The notes beneath the pieces are model-generated. The model was not told the origin of the DNA, searched no databases, and saw nothing but the letters and a program-made list of their open reading frames with translations. 15,802 nucleotides of DNA from an uncultured Bacteroidales bacterium (GTDB lineage Bacteria; Bacteroidota; Bacteroidia; Bacteroidales; Bacteroidaceae), in the NCBI GenBank assembly GCA_902768605.1, contig CACXLY010000092.1, forward strand, positions 1 to 15,802, read 5' to 3'. The position numbers and the translations under genes were made by a program. Every line of letters begins with the position of its first letter. Positions within the stretch are counted from its first letter, which is position 1. This document shows positions 7,128 through 13,981 of this stretch, one piece after another.

Positions 7128-7643
7128 ATGACACAGACAGAGTTCGAACATTTGCTCCTCCAGACGCGCGACGAGATGATGCGTGTCGCCATGAGTTTCT
7201 TCCACAATAGGGAAGATGCTGAGGATGTGGTGCAGGAAGTCTGTATGCGAATGCTTGAAAGAGGTTGGAAGATGCTTGAAAGAGGTTGGAAGAGCGGCGA
7301 CAACACAGAGGCCTTGCTCATTAAAGCCACAAAGAACCTGTGCGTGAGCGTCTGGCGAAGGCAGAGACTGCAACAACAGACATCGCCGTTCACCCCTCCT
7401 TTGGAGGGGACGGGGGAGGCTTCCGATGCCCCATTGCTCCGCAAGGAACAAAAGGAACAACTGGAGCAAGCCATCGCCGAGTTGACGCCTTCCGAGCAAA
7501 GGTTCATCCGAATGAAAGGTGAAGAACTGAGCATCGAGGAGATAGCAGAACAGACAGGCGTCTCGAAGCGAACAGCAAGCACAATGCTCTGGCAAGCCAA
7601 GAAGCGATTACTCACTTTCCTAAAGATAAATAACGATGATTGA
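7128..7643 (+). CDS. ECF-type RNA polymerase sigma factor
   Basis: This 171-residue protein has the two-domain layout of ECF sigma factors. Region 2 (about 1-80) includes FHNREDAEDVVQEVCMRML and LIKATKNLCVSVWRRQR. Region 4 (about 105-165) includes LTPSEQRFIRMKGEELSIEE and the helix-turn-helix IAEQTGVSKRTASTMLWQAKK. Two oddities are visible. An exact 21-bp duplication (7251-7292) writes MLERGWK twice in region 2, and a single arm of the palindromic element (7391-7422) lengthens the linker between regions 2 and 4 (TPPLEGTGEASD). The 3' end overlaps the next gene by 8 bp, which indicates translational coupling with a likely anti-sigma protein. The start fits the family. No TAnnTTTG promoter is visible in the 53 bp upstream. 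Confidence 0.9.
   Translation: MTQTEFEHLLLQTRDEMMRVAMSFFHNREDAEDVVQEVCMRMLERGWKMLERGWKSGDNTEALLIKATKNLCVSVWRRQRLQQQTSPFTPPLEGTGEASDAPLLRKEQKEQLEQAIAELTPSEQRFIRMKGEELSIEEIAEQTGVSKRTASTMLWQAKKRLLTFLKINNDD
7251..7292 (+). repeat. Exact 21-bp tandem duplication in the sigma factor gene
   Basis: The unit atgcttgaaagaggttggaa+g occurs twice with no mismatch (7251-7271, 7272-7292) and encodes MLERGWK-MLERGWK at residues 42-55. ECF homologues usually have a single such segment between the 'QEVF' helix and the 'AWL' helix. Copy-number change would stay in frame. Confidence 0.9.
7391..7422 (+). repeat. Single arm of the palindromic element in the sigma factor linker
   Basis: The sequence CACCCCTCCTTTGGAGGGGA followed by CGGGGGAGGCTT matches the right-arm pattern (inner palindrome, then a G-rich tail) of the elements at 5318-5409 and 7813-7901. 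No left arm is present. It is read as TPPLEGTGEAS in the variable linker between sigma regions 2 and 4, where extra length should be tolerated. Confidence 0.65.
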
Positions 7644-8001
7644 CAAGGAACTGATTCACCAGGCAGCCGAGGACATCGACATCTTCGAGGCCGACCTCAC
7701 CGAAGAGTTCGAACGTTTGCGCAAGCCGCAACCTCGAACAATTCGCCTCTGGCCGCTGGCTGTCGCAGCCTGTGCCGCAGGCATCGCCTTCGTGCTGCTT
7801 ATGCCACCAGAAGACCCTCCCCAGCCCTCCCTTGAAGGGAGGGAGGCAACCGCTGCACCGTCTCTAAGCTTCCTCCCTTTAAGGGAGGGTTGGGGTGGGT
7901 CTCTTGAGGCTCAGCTCGTACACCAGCAAGAGATAAAGGAAAAGGGCGAAAGGCTCGCTGCCTTCGTCCAAGAACACATAACAACAGATATACCATTATG
8001 A
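7636..8001 (+). CDS. Small single-pass membrane protein, putative anti-sigma factor
   Basis: This 121-residue protein starts inside the end of the sigma factor gene (8-bp overlap) and its stop overlaps the next start as ATGA. Residues 1-35 are charged and helical in character (LIHQAAEDIDIFEADLTEEF) and would face the cytoplasm. Residues about 37-55 (LWPLAVAACAAGIAFVLLM) form one membrane segment, leaving a short outer tail. No zinc-binding HxxxCxxC anti-sigma motif is present. The anti-sigma role rests on context and topology only. About a quarter of the protein (DPPQPSLEGRE ... GWGG) is a translated palindromic element inserted just after the membrane segment. I recognise no named family. 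Confidence 0.7.
   Translation: MIDKELIHQAAEDIDIFEADLTEEFERLRKPQPRTIRLWPLAVAACAAGIAFVLLMPPEDPPQPSLEGREATAAPSLSFLPLREGWGGSLEAQLVHQQEIKEKGERLAAFVQEHITTDIPL
7813..7901 (+). repeat. In-frame palindromic element in the putative anti-sigma gene
   Basis: An 89-bp element with terminal inverted arms of about 30 bp that agree at about 27 of 30 positions: GACCCTCCCCAGCCCTCCCT on the left, and ending GGGAGGGTTGGGGTGGGTC on the right. Each arm holds an inner palindrome (CCCTCCCTTGAAGGGAGGG on the left, CCTCCCTTTAAGGGAGG on the right). The spacer is 28 bp. It is the clearest copy for defining the family architecture and is translated without a stop. Confidence 0.85.
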
Positions 8002-8987
8002 AACGCATATACATTATATATATACTATTAGTCGTCGCTACTTCATGCACCATACAGCCAAAGCCCGAGCATCAGATAGAGACCGTCAGCGAACTAATGG
8101 ACAGCCTGACAAACAGGGGAGAACAAGTGTATCAATACATCATCTGCACAAGCGATTCCTCTTACCAGGACGAGCGTTGGTTCCACTATTTCACTGATGA
8201 GAAGGACAGCAATGTGAAGAAAAGCAGCCTCCTCTTCCTGAAAGACAAGATGCCAGACTTGCTGGACAAGCTGTCTGAGAAAGCAGAGAAGAGCTACCGC
8301 TACTGGGAAGGCGACTCGCTCGACTACAGCATCACCATGAGCAGCAAGCCTCTGGAACTGCTCAGTTTCAAGAGCTACAAGGACAAGCAAATGGGAGGAA
8401 TCGTCAGCCTTACCCATACCTACATGAGGCCTGCCAAGTATGAAACTGCCCCATACGATGCCACGCCTATTCAAGCAGTCCTTCAGAAGTTCCTCAAAGA
8501 GCAGAAGGACGTGAAAACACAAGACGTCTGCTACGAATGGGACGAGGGCGTGCCCTTCACTGACTTCAAGAACGAACAGCTCATCGGTCGATACAAAGGC
8601 ATTGGTGCCGACTCGTTGGCTGCGGCAAAGATTACAGGCACGCTTTACGTTATTTCCCTCAAAGGAGAAGGCCGCAGCGATGAACTGTCGGCAGAGCTCA
8701 ACAATCGCATGACGAAACTCATTACCGAACATCCCATCAAGGGAGCACACCTGTCGTCGTACATTCCCGGAGGGAAGTGGAAGTCTTATCATATACAAGG
8801 CATTGACATCTTTGACAGGCAAAGACGTCGGAAGCTTTATGACCTGAATGTTCTCGTGTTAGACGACAAGCTCTACATCCTCGAACTCAATTCTGCCGAT
8901 GCTCCACGTTCTGCCGTTCCGTGCAACTGGTGGGCTGTGTCGCGAATCCACAACGACAAGGTCTTCTGGATGAACCTGAGCCGGTAG
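7998..8987 (+). CDS. Lipoprotein of unknown function
   Basis: This 329-residue protein has a lipoprotein signal peptide: KR, a hydrophobic stretch, then the lipobox VATSC with Cys17 as the modified residue. No acidic surface-export signal follows the cysteine. I do not recognise a family. The protein is soluble-looking, lysine- and aspartate-rich, with several YxxD/W motifs and a C-terminal beta-rich part (KLYDLNVLVLDDKLYILEL, WWAVSRIHNDKVFWMNL). Its start overlaps the stop of the putative anti-sigma gene (ATGA), so the three genes 7128-8987 look like one transcript in which this protein could be a sensed or effector component at the envelope. The operon ends at a strong terminator at 9063. 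Confidence 0.8.
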   Translation: MKRIYIIYILLVVATSCTIQPKPEHQIETVSELMDSLTNRGEQVYQYIICTSDSSYQDERWFHYFTDEKDSNVKKSSLLFLKDKMPDLLDKLSEKAEKSYRYWEGDSLDYSITMSSKPLELLSFKSYKDKQMGGIVSLTHTYMRPAKYETAPYDATPIQAVLQKFLKEQKDVKTQDVCYEWDEGVPFTDFKNEQLIGRYKGIGADSLAAAKITGTLYVISLKGEGRSDELSAELNNRMTKLITEHPIKGAHLSSYIPGGKWKSYHIQGIDIFDRQRRRKLYDLNVLVLDDKLYILELNSADAPRSAVPCNWWAVSRIHNDKVFWMNLSR

Positions 8988-9020
8988 ATCAGAAACAGCC
9001 CAGCAGAGCGTCAGAAAACT

Positions 9021-9096
9021 CGGCGTGCCGTATTCGCAAACATGGCGTGCCTCGTTGGCAAACGTAACGTGCCACGATTGCAAACGTGGCACGTTA
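9021..9096. repeat. 22-bp tandem repeat array C
   Basis: Units start at 9021, 9043 and 9065 with a partial fourth at 9087. The first three share the pattern CGTGCC...GCAAAC. On the reverse strand they read GGCACG(T/C)... with the same 22-bp period as arrays A and B. The third and partial fourth units are inverted relative to each other and form the terminator stem. Confidence 0.7.
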
Positions 9097-9102
9097 TGTT
9101 TT
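9063..9102 (+). terminator. Intrinsic terminator after the sigma/lipoprotein operon
   Basis: TAACGTGCCACG (9065-9076) pairs perfectly with CGTGGCACGTTA (9085-9096) across an 8-nt loop, and two further pairs (one a G-U) extend the stem to 14. A TGTTTTATTAT run follows. It lies 75 bp after the lipoprotein stop and before the gpmI promoter. Confidence 0.8.
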
Positions 9103-9143
9103 ATTATGACCCTTGCTTAAAATCTAAAATAAATATAATTTAT

Positions 9144-9174
9144 TTTGAATTTTGCTTTCCTTTTCGTATCTTTG
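9144..9174 (+). promoter_or_regulatory. Bacteroidetes-type promoter of gpmI
   Basis: The -7 element TATCTTTG (9167-9174) and -33 TTTG (9144-9147) are separated by 19 nt, within the consensus range, in AT-rich DNA. Transcription would start near 9181 and leave a leader of about 120 nt. Confidence 0.8.
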
Positions 9175-9180
9175 CACCCG

Positions 9181-9304
9181 CATTAGACGGTTGGGAAATA
9201 AGCCGTTTGGTCGTTCAGGTACAGAAAACATGGCCTGAGACCATCGGTAACTTCCCCAAACGACTAAACGACCAGACAACAAAACGACTAAAATAAATGA
9301 TATT
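9181..9304 (+). other. Leader region of gpmI with short repeats
   Basis: The leader has AAACGACTAAA twice (9258-9268, 9282-9292), and TGGTCGTT (9208-9215) that can pair with AACGACCA (9267-9274). TTGGGAA (9191-9197) can also pair with TTCCCCAA (9252-9259). The two pairings overlap in a crossing order, so alternative folds are possible. This is not a riboswitch class I recognise; it may simply be dispersed repeat DNA. Confidence 0.35.
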
Positions 9305-10825
9305 ATGGCAAAGAAAGCTCTTTTGATGATTCTCGACGGCTGGGGCATCGGTGCCCATGGCAAGGGAGACGTCATCTTCAACACTCCGACTCCGAATCTC
9401 GACAAACTGAACGCTACCTATCCTCACAGCCAGCTCCTCGCCAGCGGTGAGAACGTCGGTCTGCCCGACGGACAGATGGGTAACTCAGAGGTGGGTCACC
9501 TCAACATCGGCGCAGGTCGCATCGTCTATCAGGACCTTGTGAAAATTAACCGCGCTTGTGCCGACGGCAGCATCATGAAGAACCCCGAAATCGTCAGCGC
9601 TTACGAATACGCAAAGAAGCAGGGGAAGAACGTCCACCTTATGGGCCTGACCTCGAACGGCGGCGTACACAGCTCGCTCGACCACCTCTTCAAACTCGTC
9701 GAGATTGGTAAGGAATACGGTGTCAATCAGACATTCGTACACTGCTTCATGGACGGCCGCGACACCGACCCAAAGAGCGGCATCGGCTTCATCCAGCAAC
9801 TCATCGACAAGTGCGACGAGGCAGGCAACGCCAAGATTGCCAGCATCATCGGCCGCTTCTACGCAATGGACCGCGACAAGCGCTGGGAACGCGTGAAGAT
9901 TGCTTACGACCTGCTCATCAGCGGCGAGGGCAAGCAGGCCAAGGACCTTATCGAGGCCATGCAGGAAAGCTACGATGAAGGCGTCACCGACGAGTTCATC
10001 AAGCCCATCAACAATAGCCTGGTGGACGGCACCATCAAGGAGGGCGACGTCGTCATCTTCTTCAACTACCGCAACGACCGCGCCAAGGAACTCACCATCG
10101 TACTGACGCAGCAGGACATGATCGAGCAGGGCATGAAGACCATCCCCGGCCTGCAGTACTACTGCATGACGCCGTACGACGCCAGCTTCACCGGCGTGCA
10201 CATCCTCTTCCCGAAGGAGAACGTCGAGAACACCCTCGGCGAATACATCAGCAGCAAGGGCTTGAAGCAGCTCCACACAGCCGAGACAGAGAAGTACGCT
10301 CACGTTACCTTCTTCTTCAACGGCGGCCGCGAGGCTCCCTACGAAGGTGAAGAGCGCATCCTCGTGGCAAGTCCGAAGGTTGCGACCTACGACCTGAAGC
10401 CCGAGATGAGCGCCTACGAGGTGAAGGACAAGTTGGTGGAAGCCATCAAGCTCGACAAGTACGACTTCATCGTCGTCAACTTCGCGAACGGCGACATGGT
10501 GGGTCACACGGGCGTTTACGAAGCCATCGAGGCTGCCGTGAAAGCCGTCGACAAGTGCGTCGGCGAGGTTGTCGAGGCCGCTAAGACTACAGGCTACGAG
10601 ACCATCATCATCGCCGACCACGGCAACGCCGATAATGCCATCAACCCCGACGGCACTCCCAACACCGCTCACTCACTCAATCCCGTGCCCTTCATCTACG
10701 TTACCGACCGCAAGGGCGTCAGCGTGGAGAATGGCGTGCTGGCCGACGTGGCTCCCAGCATCCTGCATATCATGGGCCTCGAGCAGCCGAAGGAGATGAC
10801 CGGCAAATGCCTCATCAATTCATAA
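9305..10825 (+). CDS. gpmI: 2,3-bisphosphoglycerate-independent phosphoglycerate mutase
   Basis: This enzyme interconverts 3-phosphoglycerate and 2-phosphoglycerate in cytoplasmic glycolysis and gluconeogenesis and uses two Mn2+ ions. The length (506 residues) is normal for the family. Metal ligand Asp11 lies in [10 protein letters not shown], and the phosphorylated nucleophile Ser61 lies in [17 protein letters not shown]. The substrate-binding [11 protein letters not shown] block is present, as are the C-terminal metal-binding motifs DHGNADN (Asp438, His439) and TAHS (His456). No oddity was seen. It has its own promoter (-7 at 9167) and is separated from the upstream operon by a terminator. 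A repeat-rich spacer follows before ung. Identification is secure. Confidence 0.97.
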   Translation: MAKKALLMILDGWGIGAHGKGDVIFNTPTPNLDKLNATYPHSQLLASGENVGLPDGQMGNSEVGHLNIGAGRIVYQDLVKINRACADGSIMKNPEIVSAYEYAKKQGKNVHLMGLTSNGGVHSSLDHLFKLVEIGKEYGVNQTFVHCFMDGRDTDPKSGIGFIQQLIDKCDEAGNAKIASIIGRFYAMDRDKRWERVKIAYDLLISGEGKQAKDLIEAMQESYDEGVTDEFIKPINNSLVDGTIKEGDVVIFFNYRNDRAKELTIVLTQQDMIEQGMKTIPGLQYYCMTPYDASFTGVHILFPKENVENTLGEYISSKGLKQLHTAETEKYAHVTFFFNGGREAPYEGEERILVASPKVATYDLKPEMSAYEVKDKLVEAIKLDKYDFIVVNFANGDMVGHTGVYEAIEAAVKAVDKCVGEVVEAAKTTGYETIIIADHGNADNAINPDGTPNTAHSLNPVPFIYVTDRKGVSVENGVLADVAPSILHIMGLEQPKEMTGKCLINS

Positions 10826-10954
10826 TTATTAATTCATAGTTCATAATTCATAATTCATAGTTCACAATTAACTGCGAACTGACGAACTGATCCATGCCAT
10901 TAGAGGCGAACAAAGAACGTATCTAATTCGTGCAATTCGCGTAATTCGTGGTTA
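10822..10954. repeat. AT-rich intergenic short repeats between gpmI and ung
   Basis: From about 10822 to 10877 the DNA is a run of near-repeats of 'ttcataattcata' type with a period of roughly 10. At 10925-10954 a second set follows: 'aattcgtgc', 'aattcgcgt', 'aattcgtgg'. The latter is the reverse complement of the short repeat at 1748-1765. No promoter consensus is recognisable in this spacer. Confidence 0.6.
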
Positions 10955-10970
10955 AAGACATGACATCGTA

Positions 10971-11633
10971 ATGGACGTCCGCATTGAAGAGAGTTGGAAG
11001 CAGCAGCTGCAGGAGGAGTTCGGCAAACCCTACCTCTCAGAGCTTACGCAGTTTGTGCGGCAGGAATACGCGGCGGGGACTTGCTATCCGCCTGGGCGGC
11101 TCATCTTCAATGCCTTCGATACGACGCCATTCGACCAAGTGCGCGTCGTCATCCTCGGACAAGACCCATATCACGGCCCGGGACAGGCGCACGGACTATG
11201 CTTCAGCGTGAACGACGGCATACCTTTCCCGCCGTCGCTGCAAAACATATTCAAGGAGATACAGGCCGAGACGGGAGCGCCCATCCCGCAAAGCGGCAAC
11301 CTGACACGCTGGGCACGACAGGGCGTCTTTCTGCTCAACACGTGCCTCACGGTCAGAGAGCATCAGGCGTTCAGCCACAGCGGTAAGGGATGGGAGACCT
11401 TCACGGACGCTGCCATCGCTGCCCTCAACAGGGGACGCAACGGCCTCGTATTCATGCTTTGGGGCGCGCCGGCAGGACGGAAGGCCGCTCTCATCGACCA
11501 GAGCCGCCACCTTGTTCTGATGAGCGCACACCCCAGCCCGCTCAGCGCGATGCGAGGCTTCATGGGCAACGGCCATTTCCTTAAGTGCAACGAATACCTC
11601 ATCGAGCATGGGCAAAGGCCAATCGTTTGGTAA
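10971..11633 (+). CDS. ung: Uracil-DNA glycosylase (family 1)
   Basis: This enzyme removes uracil from DNA as the first step of base excision repair. The 220-residue protein has the family-1 motifs in order. GQDPYHGPGQAHGLCFSV carries the water-activating Asp65. LLNTCLTVREHQAFSHSGKG includes the uracil-binding Asn123. HPSPLSA (His187 onward) is the minor-groove-reading loop. The N-terminus (SWKQQLQEEF) fits the family, which supports the ATG at 10971. The 3' end overlaps the next gene by 26 bp, so the two are probably translated from one message. Identification is secure. Confidence 0.97.
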   Translation: MDVRIEESWKQQLQEEFGKPYLSELTQFVRQEYAAGTCYPPGRLIFNAFDTTPFDQVRVVILGQDPYHGPGQAHGLCFSVNDGIPFPPSLQNIFKEIQAETGAPIPQSGNLTRWARQGVFLLNTCLTVREHQAFSHSGKGWETFTDAAIAALNRGRNGLVFMLWGAPAGRKAALIDQSRHLVLMSAHPSPLSAMRGFMGNGHFLKCNEYLIEHGQRPIVW

Positions 11634-12171
11634 CCTCATCAAGGTGGGGGACATCATCCTGCACTCGGATATCCTGACGGAGTACTTCTGCTGCGACATC
11701 GAGCGCTGCCACGGACGGTGCTGCGAGGAAGGCGATGCGGGAGCGCCGGTCACGCTGGAGGAGATAGCATACATCGAGGAGAACCTCGATGCACTGTGGC
11801 CGCAGCTATCGGCAGGTGGGCAGGCGGTCATCGACAGGCAAGGCGTCGCATATCCCGACCCGGAGGGCGAGCTGGTGACGAGCATCGTGTGCGGCGGCAA
11901 CTGCGCCTTCCGAGGTCCGCAAGGCTGCCTGCTGAAGCAGAAGCCCATCAGCTGCCACCTCTACCCTATCCGCGAGAAGAAGCTGGGACCGCTGACGGGA
12001 CTGAACTACCATCGCTGGGACATCTGCCAGGACGCCGTACGTCTCGGCACCGAGCGCGGCATCCGTCTCTACGAGTTCCTCCGCGAGCCGCTCGTCCGCC
12101 GCTTCGGACAGGAATGGTACGACGAACTATACAACACTGCAAGCCAACTCATAAAACAAGGACTATTATAA
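11608..12171 (+). CDS. DUF3109 family cysteine-rich protein
   Basis: This 187-residue protein contains the DUF3109 signature of clustered cysteines: FCCDIERCHGRCCEEGDAGAP (Cys28, 29, 34, 38, 39), CGGNCAF (Cys95, 99), Cys107, CHLYPIR (Cys116) and WDICQDA (Cys140). The family resembles the YkgJ/UPF0153 type of putative zinc or iron-sulfur cluster proteins; its function is not established. The ATG at 11608 gives an extension of about 12 residues over the usual family start and overlaps ung by 26 bp. A GTG at 11644, outside the overlap, aligns better with the common 'VGDIIL' beginning, so the true start is uncertain. The next gene begins 10 bp after the stop. Confidence 0.88.
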   Translation: MGKGQSFGNLIKVGDIILHSDILTEYFCCDIERCHGRCCEEGDAGAPVTLEEIAYIEENLDALWPQLSAGGQAVIDRQGVAYPDPEGELVTSIVCGGNCAFRGPQGCLLKQKPISCHLYPIREKKLGPLTGLNYHRWDICQDAVRLGTERGIRLYEFLREPLVRRFGQEWYDELYNTASQLIKQGLL

Positions 12172-12181
12172 CCAGACAAGT

Positions 12182-13954
12182 ATGATGATACAACGACACT
12201 TCTTCCCAATTGTGAGAGATAGAGGGGGGCTCCGCTTCATTTTAGCCCATTTCATCGCATTTTTTAGCCTTGCCGTCTTCGCGCAGACGAACACTTCCGA
12301 GCTGCCTGACCCGAAGCCCGTTCCGACGGAAGCGTGGCAGCAAGTCAAGCAACCGACGCTCGGCTGGGGAAGCATCGACGTGCGTTACTCACGCTCACAG
12401 GTGCCGGAGACGACGGCAAAGTCGCCCCTGCTTCGTGCCTGGCGCGGAGAGCGCGTCTCGGCCCAGGCCGTGCTGGCCACACCGGAAGAGCTCGGCGACG
12501 TCGCGTTTGCCGTCAGCGACCTCAAGAGCGGACGCAACATCATCCCTGCCTCGGCCGTGAAGAAGTACTTCGTGCGCTATGTCCTGACCGATATCTTCAA
12601 GAACCGCAAGGACTCCTTCCTCATGGCCGACCGCCTCGACCCCGTCGAGACGATGCAAGTAGAGGCAAAGACGGCGCGACCTCTCTGGCTCGACATCAAA
12701 GTGCCTGCCGACGCCAAGCCCGGCACCTACCAGGGCACGCTGACGCTGAAAGCCTCGCCCAAATCCTCTCCTAAAGGGAAGGACCTCTCGCTCTCGCTGC
12801 CCATCGTGCTGCAGGTGGCCGACCGCGTGCTGCCCGAACCCAGCGAGTGGAGCTTCCACCTCGACCTCTGGCAGAATCCCTATGCCGTGGCCCGCTATTT
12901 TGATGTCCCGCTCTGGAGCCAGCAGCACTTCGACAAGATGCGCCCCATCATGGAGACGCTGGCGGCCGCAGGGCAGAAGGTCATCACCTGCTCGGTCATC
13001 AGCCGTCCATGGAACGGACAGACGTTCGACCCCTTTGAGAGCATGATAGCCAAGATGAAGCAGCTGGACGGCACTTGGCAATACGACTACACCGTCTTTG
13101 ATCGCTGGGTGGAGTTCATGATGTCGTGCGGCATCACGGAACAAATCGACTGCTACACCCTCGTGCCTTGGCACTACCGTTTCGACTACTACGACTGCGC
13201 GACGAACAGCGTGAAGCAGCTCGCCTGCAAGCCCGGCGAAGCAAAATACCACGATTTCATCGTACCTTTCCTGAAAGACTTCAGCCGTCACCTTCGCCAA
13301 AAGGGTTGGTTCGAGCGCACCTTCATCGCGATGGACGAACGTCCGAAGGACCAGATGGAGGCGGCATGGCAGACCATCCAGGATGCCGACCCCGGGTTCA
13401 AGATAGAGGGAGCCGCCAACTACAGCGTGGAAAGCGAGGCGGCCGACCGCGTGGACGACATCAGCGTCGGTTTCCAATACAACCTTCTCAAGAAGGAAGC
13501 GCTGGCGCGCCGCACCGCCAAGGGGCAGAAGATAACCTTCTATACGTGCTGCAGTCCCGACCGCCCCAACACCTTCACCTTCTCGCCGCCGGCCGAGTCG
13601 GCCTTCCTGGGCTGGCACGCCATGGCCTGTGGCTACGACGGCTACCTGCGCTGGGCCTACAACAGCTGGCCCGAACGCCCCGACCAGGACAGCCGCTACA
13701 ACTCGAGGAGCTGGTACTCGGGCGACTGCTACCTGGTCTATCCCGAGGGCAGCAGCATCCGCTTCGAGCGCCTCATCGAAGGCATCCAGGCCTACGAGAA
13801 AGCGCGTCTGCTCCGCCCGTCGCTCAACCTGAAGGGCGCCAAGGACCTCGACGAGATGCTCCGCTACTTCGCACCCAACGTCTATAAGGACGACACGGAT
13901 GCCGTCGGGCTTCTCCGCCAGGCCAACGACCTCATCTGGAGACTCTCGAAATAA
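12182..13954 (+). CDS. Secreted glycoside hydrolase-like protein (DUF4091 / GH123-like)
   Basis: This 590-residue protein has a rather long basic n-region and a hydrophobic segment (FILAHFIAFFSLAVFAQ), so it is probably exported. An N-terminal beta-sandwich (about 60-225; LRAWRGERVSAQAVL, LDIKVPADAKPGTYQGTLTL) precedes a barrel-like domain (about 230-580; WSFHLDLWQNPYAVARYF, YTLVPWHYRFDYYD, FIAMDERP, DGYLRWAYNSWPERP). The Asp385-Glu386 pair in FIAMDERP sits where GH123 beta-N-acetylgalactosaminidases carry their adjacent catalytic Asp-Glu. The fold class is a confident call; the N-acetylgalactosamine substrate is inference from that similarity. It starts 10 bp after the DUF3109 stop and is followed after 27 bp by an AraC regulator, so co-transcription is likely. 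Confidence 0.85.
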   Translation: MMIQRHFFPIVRDRGGLRFILAHFIAFFSLAVFAQTNTSELPDPKPVPTEAWQQVKQPTLGWGSIDVRYSRSQVPETTAKSPLLRAWRGERVSAQAVLATPEELGDVAFAVSDLKSGRNIIPASAVKKYFVRYVLTDIFKNRKDSFLMADRLDPVETMQVEAKTARPLWLDIKVPADAKPGTYQGTLTLKASPKSSPKGKDLSLSLPIVLQVADRVLPEPSEWSFHLDLWQNPYAVARYFDVPLWSQQHFDKMRPIMETLAAAGQKVITCSVISRPWNGQTFDPFESMIAKMKQLDGTWQYDYTVFDRWVEFMMSCGITEQIDCYTLVPWHYRFDYYDCATNSVKQLACKPGEAKYHDFIVPFLKDFSRHLRQKGWFERTFIAMDERPKDQMEAAWQTIQDADPGFKIEGAANYSVESEAADRVDDISVGFQYNLLKKEALARRTAKGQKITFYTCCSPDRPNTFTFSPPAESAFLGWHAMACGYDGYLRWAYNSWPERPDQDSRYNSRSWYSGDCYLVYPEGSSIRFERLIEGIQAYEKARLLRPSLNLKGAKDLDEMLRYFAPNVYKDDTDAVGLLRQANDLIWRLSK

Positions 13955-13981
13955 AATATAACGAATCAAGATGTTAATAAG

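Noticed and set aside
9485..10672. A minus-strand open frame opposite gpmI
   Set aside because: gpmI is unambiguous with all catalytic motifs; the antisense frame has low-complexity Val/Leu/Asp/Ala composition.
12765..12790. CCTCTCCTAAAGGGAAGGAC as another single arm of the palindromic element in the GH123-like gene
   Set aside because: There is some arm-like symmetry around CTAAAGGG, but it is short and imperfect with no G-rich tail; not enough to call.
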